Source: CAVQCT01 sp964371785 (lineage in GTDB: Bacteria > Zixibacteria > MSB-5A5 > GN15 > FEB-12). From it: 64,000 nt of DNA. Where the stretch lies: contig CAYJOL010000009.1 in the NCBI GenBank assembly GCA_964371785.1, positions 1-64,000 on the forward strand. The letters run 5' to 3'. A program made the translations under genes and the position numbers. Positions within the stretch are counted from its first letter, which is position 1. Each line of letters opens with the position of its first letter. Positions 34,136-42,323 of the stretch are shown here, one piece after another. The notes beneath the pieces are model-generated. The model did not search any database, was not told the origin of the DNA, and saw only the letters and a list, made by a program, of their open reading frames with translations.

Positions 34136-35392
34136 GTGTTCAGAAACTACGTAAGCTTTGCCACTCTACTGTTTGCCATCGCGGTGGTGACTTCCTGCTC
34201 CGATCGGAGTGCCTTACCGACTAACTCACAGGTAATTGTCGATCCGATGGCGAACCTTAGTCCGTCGCAAGAGAGACTGCTTCAGGCGAGCAACACTTTT
34301 GGGTTCACTCTGTTTCATCAAGTCAATTCATCGGCTTATCCTGATAGCAACATTTTCATTTCTCCGCTCTCGGTGTCATACGCCCTTGGCATGACATACA
34401 ACGGGGCTTCGGGTGCAACCCGGGAGGCGATCGGCCGCACGCTCGAGATGTCCGGCATGACGACCGAGGATTTCAATGCCTCCTATCAGTCCTTGACGAA
34501 ACTTCTGTGCGGTCTGGATGAACATGTCGCTTTTGAGATAGCAAACTCGATCTGGTATCGTCTGGGGTTCCCTGTCAAACCGTCGTTTATCGAATTAAAC
34601 CGGGTATTCTTTGATGCACTCGTCCGGGATCTTGATTTTGAACTTTCGACTTCCGCTGATACCATAAACGGGTGGGTCAGTGACAAAACTCACGGCAGGA
34701 TAGACAATGTAATCGACCCGCCGATTGACCCATCTGTTGTGATGTTCCTCATTAATGCTATTTACTTCAAGGGCGATTGGACGGTTCCTTTCGACTCGAC
34801 CTCGACTCGCGCAGGAGAGTTTCAACTTCGTGACGGCGGGCATGTCGCCTGCCAGATGATGGCGACAGATACAGTCTTTCGTTATACTGAGGACAATCTG
34901 CTACAGGCGGTTGAGTTGTCTTACGGCAACAAAGATTTTGCCATGGGCATTCTCTTGCCCAAGGCAGATGTGACGCTTGACCAGGTGATTGACGCTCTCA
35001 CGCTTGATTACTGGCGGGCGCTGAGACTGGATCTGACCGAGCAGCGAGTGATGATCACACTTCCCAAACTGAAGTTCGGTTATGCGGTCAAGCTAAACGA
35101 TGCGCTCATAGCGATGGGTATGGGTGTAGCGTTCGATCCGAAGCAGGCAGACTTCGATAACATTACTGAAACTGTCGATCTGTATATAAGCAAAGTGCTC
35201 CACAAGTCGTTCATACAGATCGACGAAAAGGGTACCGAGGCGGCGGCGGTGACAGTTGTCGTAATTGAAATTACCGCAGTACCATGCCCGATGGTGACCG
35301 TTGACCACCCATTCTTGTTCGTAATCTATGAAAAAGTGTCCGGAACGATCCTCTTCATGGGAAAGGTCGTGACGCCGACCTGGGAAGAGTGA
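34136..35392 (+). CDS. Lipoprotein serpin (serine/cysteine protease inhibitor)
   Basis: The GTG at 34136 follows GGAGGG by five bases and begins a lipoprotein signal with lipobox VVTSC (Cys about 21). The rest is a full-length serpin of about 390 residues. Hallmarks are NIFISPLSVSYALGMTYNGA, FLINAIYFKGDWTVPFD and VDHPFLFVIYEKVSGTILFMG. The reactive-centre loop carries the inhibitory hinge EKGTEAAAVT (small residues at P12-P9), so it should be an active suicide inhibitor. Counting from either side puts Thr or Ala at P1, suggesting an elastase-like or subtilisin-like target. Being surface- or periplasm-anchored, it may protect against the organism's own exported subtilases or foreign proteases. 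Confidence 0.92.
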   Translation: MFRNYVSFATLLFAIAVVTSCSDRSALPTNSQVIVDPMANLSPSQERLLQASNTFGFTLFHQVNSSAYPDSNIFISPLSVSYALGMTYNGASGATREAIGRTLEMSGMTTEDFNASYQSLTKLLCGLDEHVAFEIANSIWYRLGFPVKPSFIELNRVFFDALVRDLDFELSTSADTINGWVSDKTHGRIDNVIDPPIDPSVVMFLINAIYFKGDWTVPFDSTSTRAGEFQLRDGGHVACQMMATDTVFRYTEDNLLQAVELSYGNKDFAMGILLPKADVTLDQVIDALTLDYWRALRLDLTEQRVMITLPKLKFGYAVKLNDALIAMGMGVAFDPKQADFDNITETVDLYISKVLHKSFIQIDEKGTEAAAVTVVVIEITAVPCPMVTVDHPFLFVIYEKVSGTILFMGKVVTPTWEE

Positions 35393-35420
35393 GTGCCCGT
35401 TTCTTTGTGGACGTTTGTAG

Positions 35421-35446
35421 GAGGCTGTTACCGTGCTAACAGCCTC
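35421..35446. terminator. Bidirectional terminator between serpin and gatD
   Basis: GAGGCTGTTA (35421-35430) and TAACAGCCTC (35437-35446) form a perfect 10-bp stem with a six-base loop. TTACTATTT follows on the plus strand. It sits between the convergent serpin and gatD genes. Confidence 0.7.
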
Positions 35447-35449
35447 TTA

Positions 35450-36832
35450 CTATTTATGTACCCGCTTGAGGAACTCTTCGACCTCGGGAATGCCGCCCTG
35501 GAAGACTAAATACCCATTGTACGGTTCCCGCTCGGTTATCTCACCGGCGATCGAAGTCAGCATTAGTTTCTTGACTTCGGCCAGGTCACTCGTCTGTCCA
35601 AGCACCCATCCGAGTTTAATATAAGCTACTTCGGGTAACATGTTCTCCGTCGGAATAATCCCCTTTGCCATCAGATCCCGCCCGGTATCATACACGAACA
35701 TATGTACATATCCCCAGAGAGTCTGCACGGTCATGTAGATAGCAATGCCGGCTTTCACCGCTCGTTCTATAGCCGGGTAAATCGGTTTATTCACGTGACC
35801 GAGACCGGTGCCGGCAATGACGATACCTCTGTAATGATTATCCGTGAGGGCATCGATAATATCCGGCATCATGTTCGGGTAGTAATAGACCAGCGCGACT
35901 TTTTCCTCGAAGAATGGTTTGACGGTAACATTGTTGTCCTTGCGTCGATGATTATACGTCTTTACCAGTGGCGTGATTTTCTGGCGATCCACCATAGCCA
36001 GGGGGATATCGCCGATTGTGCGGAAGGTCGAGCGGTAGGACGAATGCATTTTGCGGACTCGGGTACCGCGATGTAACAAACCGTATTCGTCGGAGGTCGG
36101 CCCGAACATACAGACCATGACTTCGGCAATATCAGACTCGGCGGCAGTCTTGGCAGTATGCATCAGGTTCAAGGCAGCATCGGATGACGGTCTATCGGAA
36201 GACCGCTGTGAACCGACCATAACTATTGGTACCGGCGGATTCTGGACCATGAAGGCAAGTGCCGCGGCGGTATGGTGCATGGTATCGGTGCCGTGACCGA
36301 TCATGATGCCATCGGTTCCCTTTTCGATCTCTTTGCCGATCTCGATCGCCAATTTCATATACTGCTGCGGTCCCATGTTTTCGCTGAATACGGCAAACAA
36401 CTTCTCTGTCGTGAGATTGCAGATGTCCGCGAGTTCGGGCACTGCGCCATACAGCTCCCCCGGGGAAAAAGCCGGGATAACCGCACCGGTGCGATAGTCC
36501 AGGCGTGAGGCGATTGTGCCACCGGTTCCGAATAGCTTGACGTTCGGTTTATCCGGTGAGAAAGGAAACTCTTTCTCGGGAATCTTGTAGTGCGCTTCTT
36601 TGTAGCCGCGTTCGACCATATCCGTAATCGTGGCAACATCAAGTCCGACATTGTAGCCGCTGGCAATCTTGACCACAATATGACGGTCATCATCGTTCTC
36701 GCTTCGTGGCAGGACAATTCCCTTGAATTCGCCGCGAGTGGTCTGTATCACGGCGTCACTCCAGACCCTCATGTTGTACTGTTTGAGAGCGTCGAGGGCT
36801 TTGCCTTTGTAGCCTTTGAATATATCAGTCAT
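35450..36832 (-). CDS. gatD: Glutamyl-tRNA(Gln) amidotransferase subunit D (archaeal-type GatD)
   Basis: GatD is the L-asparaginase-like glutaminase of the GatDE enzyme, releasing ammonia for conversion of Glu-tRNA(Gln) to Gln-tRNA(Gln). This protein (about 460 residues from ATG at 36832) has the GatD-specific N-terminal barrel (about 20-75: FKGIVLPRSENDDDRHIVVK, IASGYNVGL). An asparaginase domain follows, with the two catalytic Thr motifs FGTGGTIAS (near 100) and GHGTDTM (near 180, with Asp) and the Lys region VRKMHSSYRSTFRTI. Type I/II asparaginases lack the N-terminal barrel. The ATG follows AAAGGA and lies within the 3-prime end of gatE (8-bp overlap), so the two subunits are coupled. Confidence 0.95.
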   Translation of the reverse strand: MTDIFKGYKGKALDALKQYNMRVWSDAVIQTTRGEFKGIVLPRSENDDDRHIVVKIASGYNVGLDVATITDMVERGYKEAHYKIPEKEFPFSPDKPNVKLFGTGGTIASRLDYRTGAVIPAFSPGELYGAVPELADICNLTTEKLFAVFSENMGPQQYMKLAIEIGKEIEKGTDGIMIGHGTDTMHHTAAALAFMVQNPPVPIVMVGSQRSSDRPSSDAALNLMHTAKTAAESDIAEVMVCMFGPTSDEYGLLHRGTRVRKMHSSYRSTFRTIGDIPLAMVDRQKITPLVKTYNHRRKDNNVTVKPFFEEKVALVYYYPNMMPDIIDALTDNHYRGIVIAGTGLGHVNKPIYPAIERAVKAGIAIYMTVQTLWGYVHMFVYDTGRDLMAKGIIPTENMLPEVAYIKLGWVLGQTSDLAEVKKLMLTSIAGEITEREPYNGYLVFQGGIPEVEEFLKRVHK

Positions 36833-38807
36833 TGCCGGATTCCTTTTCCACCATAGTGCGCAGTTCACTCAAAGGGAGATTGCCGATGGCCCGTGTTCGA
36901 AGCTGTCCCATAACCCACCGCGTTGAAGCTTCCGGGTCTCTGGAACTGTTGATCTCCTTGAATTTTCCTTTGAGAGTCTTGATGTACGGTCGAAGTTTGT
37001 CGACGGAGTTCTTTTTGAACTCTATTGACGACAGAACGGAGTCAAAGAGGATCTTCGGATGCTCGTATACGGTCGGGAGCATCGCCCTGACTATTTCCTG
37101 CTGTAATCCGGCGTCCTTCACGAACTTGAAGAGGCCGTACACTTTGTTGTAGGTGAAATCCGCCGACCGTGCGACAGTACCTTCTATGTGTTTCAGCGTA
37201 TGTCCGAAAGTTGTGGTTACGAATACTGGGTTGTAGCCGCACTCACCTACAATCCGTCGAATCGTGGGCATCAGATTATTCCGCAGGATATAGAAGTATG
37301 TGTCTTCCGGCGCCTTCCATTCCTTTAACTGTTCGAGTTGTTGATGAACTTCGGCCGGCAGGTTCTTCCGGATCCGCTCGATCTGGTCCTCGTTTATAGA
37401 GATGGGCGCCGAGTCGGTGTCCGGGTACATGCGGTCCGGTCCCGGCAGAACGCGCTCGAATATGTTGGTACCGTCGGGAAGTGACTTACGAGTCTCATTG
37501 GGCACGCCATCGAAGGCCAGGCGGCATCGCTCCTGAATTGTTTCAAGTCCGGTCTTGACGTCTTCTTCGGCGCACCAAAAGATGAGTTGGGCATCGTTCG
37601 AACCGGCCGATAGTTTTTGTCTGACATGTCGGAAATCTTGCGGGTTGACTTCGATTCCGAGCTGTTCGGAATGAATCATATTAGGCTTCTCAATGCAGGC
37701 GATAACTTTCAGGCGTCCTGACAGTTCATCGGCAAAACAGTGTCCGGGCTGGGTGAAAAATGAGAGCAGGCCCTTGAAACCGGGAAGGTTCACGCCAATT
37801 AACTTCCGGCGATCTATCTTGGCCTCCTTGAGCGCCTGGAATTTTGTCTGCACATGGTCACGGTCGAGCTCGAGCCATGAGAGCTGCCACTTTGAGGGCT
37901 CTTTCATCCGACCGTTCAGATCCTTGCTGATTTCCAGAAGGGCCACTTGCCGGAACGCCTCATTGTGGGTAAGCTTAGGAATCCAACTGATGTGGGAAAC
38001 GCCTTTGATCTCCACTCGAGTGCCCCCGGTCACACTGACATTCACATCCTCGCGGGCCGCGCCGATTCCGTAACGCACCTTTCCGGTACTCCGCGCAAGA
38101 AAGCGAATATACTGAGCGGCCTCAGCCACCTCCCAGGGGGTGAGCATGTCGGGATAGGTCACGGTTTCGATAAGGGGTACGCCCAGCCTATCGGTGGTGT
38201 ACATCCGCTCGTGCCCGATATCGAATACCTCGCGGCAGGAGTCTTCTTCAATAGAGAGTTGGAGTAGCCGGACCTTCTTATTTCTAAGCGGAAGTTCGCC
38301 TTCGATTCCGATAATACCGGTCCGCTGAAATCCGGTGGGAATTGAACCGTCGAGATACTGTTTTCGTGTGATATGCAGTTCGCCGACGATATTCAACTTG
38401 GACAGCAAAGCGATTTCGATTGCAATCTCAAGAGCCTGGAGGTCGACCTTGAACGGCGGGGTGTCGTCAACATCGTACGTACAGGCCGTTTCATATTTAA
38501 TATGGTAGATAATGTTTTTACGCGTGCGGAATTCCATCAGTGCCGTGCCATCGTACTCCCCCAGTTCGCTGAGGGTCGGACGCATATGACGGATGACTTC
38601 GGCGTCATACTCACCGTTTTTCTGATACACTCCGGCCGGGCAGTGGCAAAAAAGCTTCTTATCGGTTTTAAGCTGCTGGTGAACCTCGAGCCCGGATTTG
38701 AACCCGATTGATTCGTAGACTTCCGAAGAGGCGTATTTCAGTTCGACATAGGCTACCCGTTTTCTGCTCTGCTGATAATTGGCAGTCGGGTCAAAATTAT
38801 CATTCAT
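36825..38807 (-). CDS. gatE: Glutamyl-tRNA(Gln) amidotransferase subunit E (archaeal-type GatE)
   Basis: GatE is the kinase/transamidase subunit that binds tRNA(Gln), phosphorylates the glutamyl end and adds ammonia from GatD. The protein of about 660 residues has the GatB/E signature IGFKSGLEVHQQLKTDKKLF (about 40 from the N-terminus), CSHC-type cysteines in FCHCPAG, and the cradle motifs YLDGSIPTGFQRTGIIG and IEEDSCRE. An inserted GAD (AspRS-like) domain lies at about residues 300-410 (GLLSFFTQPGHCFADELSGR ... IHSEQLGIEV). GatB lacks this insertion, so it is diagnostic for GatE. The tail domain is YqeY-like (SVDKLRPYIKTLKGKFKEIN). The start is taken as ATG 38807; an upstream TTG is open. 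Described so far as archaeal. Confidence 0.95.
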   Translation of the reverse strand: MNDNFDPTANYQQSRKRVAYVELKYASSEVYESIGFKSGLEVHQQLKTDKKLFCHCPAGVYQKNGEYDAEVIRHMRPTLSELGEYDGTALMEFRTRKNIIYHIKYETACTYDVDDTPPFKVDLQALEIAIEIALLSKLNIVGELHITRKQYLDGSIPTGFQRTGIIGIEGELPLRNKKVRLLQLSIEEDSCREVFDIGHERMYTTDRLGVPLIETVTYPDMLTPWEVAEAAQYIRFLARSTGKVRYGIGAAREDVNVSVTGGTRVEIKGVSHISWIPKLTHNEAFRQVALLEISKDLNGRMKEPSKWQLSWLELDRDHVQTKFQALKEAKIDRRKLIGVNLPGFKGLLSFFTQPGHCFADELSGRLKVIACIEKPNMIHSEQLGIEVNPQDFRHVRQKLSAGSNDAQLIFWCAEEDVKTGLETIQERCRLAFDGVPNETRKSLPDGTNIFERVLPGPDRMYPDTDSAPISINEDQIERIRKNLPAEVHQQLEQLKEWKAPEDTYFYILRNNLMPTIRRIVGECGYNPVFVTTTFGHTLKHIEGTVARSADFTYNKVYGLFKFVKDAGLQQEIVRAMLPTVYEHPKILFDSVLSSIEFKKNSVDKLRPYIKTLKGKFKEINSSRDPEASTRWVMGQLRTRAIGNLPLSELRTMVEKESGND

Positions 38808-38853
38808 TCCTGATATTCTTTCAACGAGCAATGGTTCAGTAATTTATCCGCAG

Positions 38854-38882
38854 AACATAATCAACCCTGCCTCGTTTGGCAA
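38854..38882 (-). promoter_or_regulatory. Putative gatED promoter
   Basis: On the minus strand TTGCCA (38882-38877) is followed after 17 bp by TATGTT (38859-38854), 47 bp before the gatE ATG. The -35 box has one mismatch and the -10 box two. Confidence 0.5.
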
Positions 38883-38972
38883 ATGAATAGGGAAGATTTC
38901 GACTCGCTCCGATTCGTTCAATTCAAGAAAGAAAAGAGACAGAACTTCCGCCCTGCCGCCGGTCAATAGCCA

Positions 38973-39001
38973 TTGCAAATTCGGGCCAATCTGCCGATAT
39001 T
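38973..39001 (+). promoter_or_regulatory. Putative promoter of the secreted NYQGR-domain gene
   Basis: TTGCAA at 38973-38978 and GATATT at 38996-39001 are spaced by 17 bp, 58 bp before the ATG at 39059. The region between the divergent gatE and this gene would thus hold two back-to-back promoters. Confidence 0.45.
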
Positions 39002-39058
39002 ATATGTGGTTAGCCCGGAACTATGTACCTGCCAGGACTTGCTCTCGAAAGGATTTGT

Positions 39059-40183
39059 ATGACGGCCCGGTCCAGTTTGAAAACGATTTTACTTTTGGTG
39101 TTGGTGACAGCGAGTCTGGTATCCTACTCGCATGCGGGACCGACGCAGATAACCTATCAGGGCAGACTGACCGGTGCTGACAGCAATCCAGTTCTAGACT
39201 CGAGTTATTCTGTCCTGTTCGCGCTATTTCCGGATTCCGTGACCGGCTCAGTCCTCTGGGCGGAGAACGCCACCGTCAACACTACCGACGGTTTGTTTTC
39301 TTATCTGTTGGGGACTTCTCAGCCGTTTTCGCCAAATCTGTTTACCGACAATGACCAGTTGTACCTTGAAGTCCGTATCGGGTCCCAGATACTTGGCCCC
39401 CGTACGCTTTTTGCCGCAGTTGTAAGGGCCGCAGTAGCCGCCGATATTAAGGCCACAGACGATGCCGGAACCACTTCAATCCGTTCATTTGGGAATCAGC
39501 ACAAGTTTGCAATATATGACTCCGCCGGTAAGGAGAAAATCGTATTCCAGGATCAGGCGGGGGATGCCGCCGTAGTGCTGCCGGATTCGTCGGTTAGCTC
39601 AGAAGAAATACTCGATGAACCTGGGGTAACGCTGAACACGAATGTAAATCTTGAATCGCTGGTCACCGGTATAATGAAGGATATTGTCCTGGTGACAATT
39701 ACGATTCCCGATGACGGCTACATTGTTCTGTACGGTAAGTGCTACGTGCTACTCAGCGGCACGACCGGCGCCAATTCCGCCGTGGTCCAGATCGATGAAA
39801 ACGAAGGCGGCGGTACCCAGTTTCCTTACTATGATATCGTTGGGTTGTCCGGCTATGTCAATTCCGGCACAAACTACTTCCCTATCTTCGTAACCCGCAC
39901 CTACTTCAAGTCACGGGGGACGTATACGTTCCGACTTGAAGGACGCGCATCCAATCCCCCGCCCGCGTTAGCCCAGTCGTGGGACCATGTACTGACCGCA
40001 GTTTATTATCCCACCAGTTATCATGGCGTCTCAGCCGTAGTGACTGACCCGATGGGAAATCCGACAGCAGTGCCGATTATCGTGGATAGCACCGACTCCT
40101 TTCGGACACCCGGGACATATTATCAGTTGGACCTGAAGTATTTCGAGGAAAAGAGCAAGGCAGATAAGAAACAGCAGCGATGA
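39059..40183 (+). CDS. Secreted protein with NYQGR-type N-terminal domain
   Basis: The ATG at 39059 follows AAAGGA. The 374-residue product has a signal peptide (ending SYSHA) and then QITYQGRLTGADSNPVLDSS ... TTDGLFSYLLG ... LYLEVRIGSQILGPRTLFAAVV. This is the same N-terminal module as the tail-fibre-like proteins at 4089-7086. Instead of NVGIGT repeats it carries a beta-rich C-terminal domain of about 200 residues (VLVTITIPDDGYIVLYGKCY onward) resembling a trimeric adhesin or TNF-like head. The end is basic (KSKADKKQQR). A surface-exposed structural role is inferred. Confidence 0.78.
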   Translation: MTARSSLKTILLLVLVTASLVSYSHAGPTQITYQGRLTGADSNPVLDSSYSVLFALFPDSVTGSVLWAENATVNTTDGLFSYLLGTSQPFSPNLFTDNDQLYLEVRIGSQILGPRTLFAAVVRAAVAADIKATDDAGTTSIRSFGNQHKFAIYDSAGKEKIVFQDQAGDAAVVLPDSSVSSEEILDEPGVTLNTNVNLESLVTGIMKDIVLVTITIPDDGYIVLYGKCYVLLSGTTGANSAVVQIDENEGGGTQFPYYDIVGLSGYVNSGTNYFPIFVTRTYFKSRGTYTFRLEGRASNPPPALAQSWDHVLTAVYYPTSYHGVSAVVTDPMGNPTAVPIIVDSTDSFRTPGTYYQLDLKYFEEKSKADKKQQR

Positions 40184-40193
40184 TCAGACGGTT

Positions 40194-42323
40194 CTATTTC
40201 ACCAACATCATCTTCTTCGTGGCCGCATTCTCTCCGGCCGACAGTCTGTAGAAATAAACGCCCGAGGCCAGTTGGGATCCATCAAATGTAACCCTATGCG
40301 GACCGGCCGACAGGTATGAGTCCACTGGCGTCGTGACGTGCTGACCGAGAATGTTGAAGACTTCAAGCTTAACCCACTCCCCTTTGGCGAGCTCAAATTG
40401 AATGACTGTCGCCGGATTGAACGGATTGGGATAGTTCTGAGAGAGAGCGAATCGGGTCGGAAGTTCTTCCTGGCCCGGTCCATCCGGAAAAACGCCGGAC
40501 ATCCTTTCCAGATCATAAACATAGATTCCGTCTCCACCAGATACGGCAACTATGCCGTCGCCAGCGGCAATGATGTCTCCACCGATTCCGCCCTGTACGA
40601 CAAGTGTGGGCACAGGTGTAGCCAGGTTAAAGATGGAGATGCCATCCGGGCCCACGGCATAGAGGCTGTCACCGGCCATTTGTAGATCGGTAACCTGAAG
40701 CGGGAGGTATATTACCGTATCCGTGAACATATTAGGGGGATCAGTGATGTCTATGACTGAAACGCGATCCGTCCCGAACACGAGCAACTGATTATCGTGA
40801 ACGAAGGTCTTGAAAGAGTTGCCGTATAACCCCATACCCGATACAAGCGTCAGCGTAAAATCTTTATGAATTGCCCATGTCATGAGCACGCGCTTGAAGA
40901 GTACCACATACAGAAATGTATCCTTGACCGCGTAATCTTGAATTCTGTCGATGAAATTCCACCGATTGATATAAGTGACATATCCCGAATCCGTCAGAAC
41001 ATAGACATCCAAATAGTCCGGTCTATCAACAACCAGAACTGACCAATTTGGCCACCGGCTATCGACAAATTGAAGACTGCGTACAGGTGCGGCCCCAACA
41101 CTGAACGTATTTTCCAGCGAGGCGGAGTCGGGGTTAGATGCGTTCAGGATGACACCTATTTTGTCGTAGCCGGGATATAGCACAACAAGCGAGTCGCCAT
41201 TGTGGGCCATCAGGGACGTGGCATTAATATCAGGCCGAATCGCATACTCATGAGTAACATGCGCGGAATCGCCAATCTTCCAGACATCGACCGGGCTGGC
41301 TGAGCCGCTCGTGTACAAGTGGTCCCCGTAAACGAACATGTCCGCAACCACGCCGGAGCGATATAATCCTTGTTGAGGAGGGTTATTGTTTGTCAGATCG
41401 AATAATGACAATCCGCCGTTGGATCCGGGAAGCACGATAAACTGCTCGTAATTCACATTGAAGAAGTCGCCTTCAAGCTTGTAATCTTGAATGTCCACGA
41501 CCGCCCTCTGAGTAAAATCACTTCGGTTGAAAATGTACATTTGGCGCTGGGCAAGAAGCAGAAGAAGCGCATCCGTCTTATATGCCTTCAGCATCGATGG
41601 AACACCAGGAATTGAATCGACTATACGTCCGCCTGGTTGGCTGAAGTCGCCAAAACTCGCCCCTCCTGAATTCAGCAGCAAGCAGATCTGAGAACCATAG
41701 TTTAGGAAGGAATTGACCCGGAAGGGAACGTACAAATAATCCACGAACTCACCGAATCCCGTTCCTGAAATGTCGTAGCGCAATATGCCGTTATATTCGT
41801 CCAGTACATACAGGGTGTCGTTTTGGACCTCAAGCTGACTTACGAGAATCCCCATCATGCTCGAGTCGGCGAAAGATGCTGACGAAAGGCCATCGAGGTG
41901 ATAACGCCACACACCGTCGAACCATTCGGAAATATATACGTCATCGTTGTAAACCGTAAAATCAGCGAACTTTCTGCCCAGATCTACTGATCCGAGATAA
42001 GTCAGATGCGGAAGTCCGGAGAGATCCAGAAAATACAATCGCTGATTGTCCGCATTTACGACCAGCGTGTCCCCATACCGCTTCATCGTCGCTTCGGTAA
42101 AGTCAAAGAACAGTTGACTCTTAAATTCGAACAATGAGGAGTCCCGGTCATACTGCAGAACGGCCACCCCTCTTGTTGTAATCGTTACCGCAAAACTGTC
42201 GACCATCAGGACGGCATCAAACGAATTCAGTAAAATAGTGTTGTCTGGCATGGTGTCGAGTTGGGAGTACGATGGCGCCGCACCCACCAGCACAAGTAAT
42301 AGAATCAAGACGGCTCTTTTCAT
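40194..42323 (-). CDS. Secreted beta-propeller protein (LVIVD-like repeats) with sorting domain
   Basis: The 709-residue protein has a signal peptide (about residues 1-20). A long series of propeller-like blades follows with the pattern x-L-Y-V-x-D-x-x-x-G-I-x-x-x-D (LYVLDEYNGILRYDISG, LLVFGTDRVSVIDITDPP, LYAVGPDGISIFNL). These resemble LVIVD repeats. The last 85 residues are a canonical type IX/FlgD-like sorting domain (LSQNYPNPFNPATVIQFEL ... ILGQHV ... SGVYFYRL ... KKMMLVK). The ATG overlaps the stop of the upstream subtilase gene (ATGA), so the two exported proteins are co-translated. Confidence 0.85.
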   Translation of the reverse strand: MKRAVLILLLVLVGAAPSYSQLDTMPDNTILLNSFDAVLMVDSFAVTITTRGVAVLQYDRDSSLFEFKSQLFFDFTEATMKRYGDTLVVNADNQRLYFLDLSGLPHLTYLGSVDLGRKFADFTVYNDDVYISEWFDGVWRYHLDGLSSASFADSSMMGILVSQLEVQNDTLYVLDEYNGILRYDISGTGFGEFVDYLYVPFRVNSFLNYGSQICLLLNSGGASFGDFSQPGGRIVDSIPGVPSMLKAYKTDALLLLLAQRQMYIFNRSDFTQRAVVDIQDYKLEGDFFNVNYEQFIVLPGSNGGLSLFDLTNNNPPQQGLYRSGVVADMFVYGDHLYTSGSASPVDVWKIGDSAHVTHEYAIRPDINATSLMAHNGDSLVVLYPGYDKIGVILNASNPDSASLENTFSVGAAPVRSLQFVDSRWPNWSVLVVDRPDYLDVYVLTDSGYVTYINRWNFIDRIQDYAVKDTFLYVVLFKRVLMTWAIHKDFTLTLVSGMGLYGNSFKTFVHDNQLLVFGTDRVSVIDITDPPNMFTDTVIYLPLQVTDLQMAGDSLYAVGPDGISIFNLATPVPTLVVQGGIGGDIIAAGDGIVAVSGGDGIYVYDLERMSGVFPDGPGQEELPTRFALSQNYPNPFNPATVIQFELAKGEWVKLEVFNILGQHVTTPVDSYLSAGPHRVTFDGSQLASGVYFYRLSAGENAATKKMMLVK

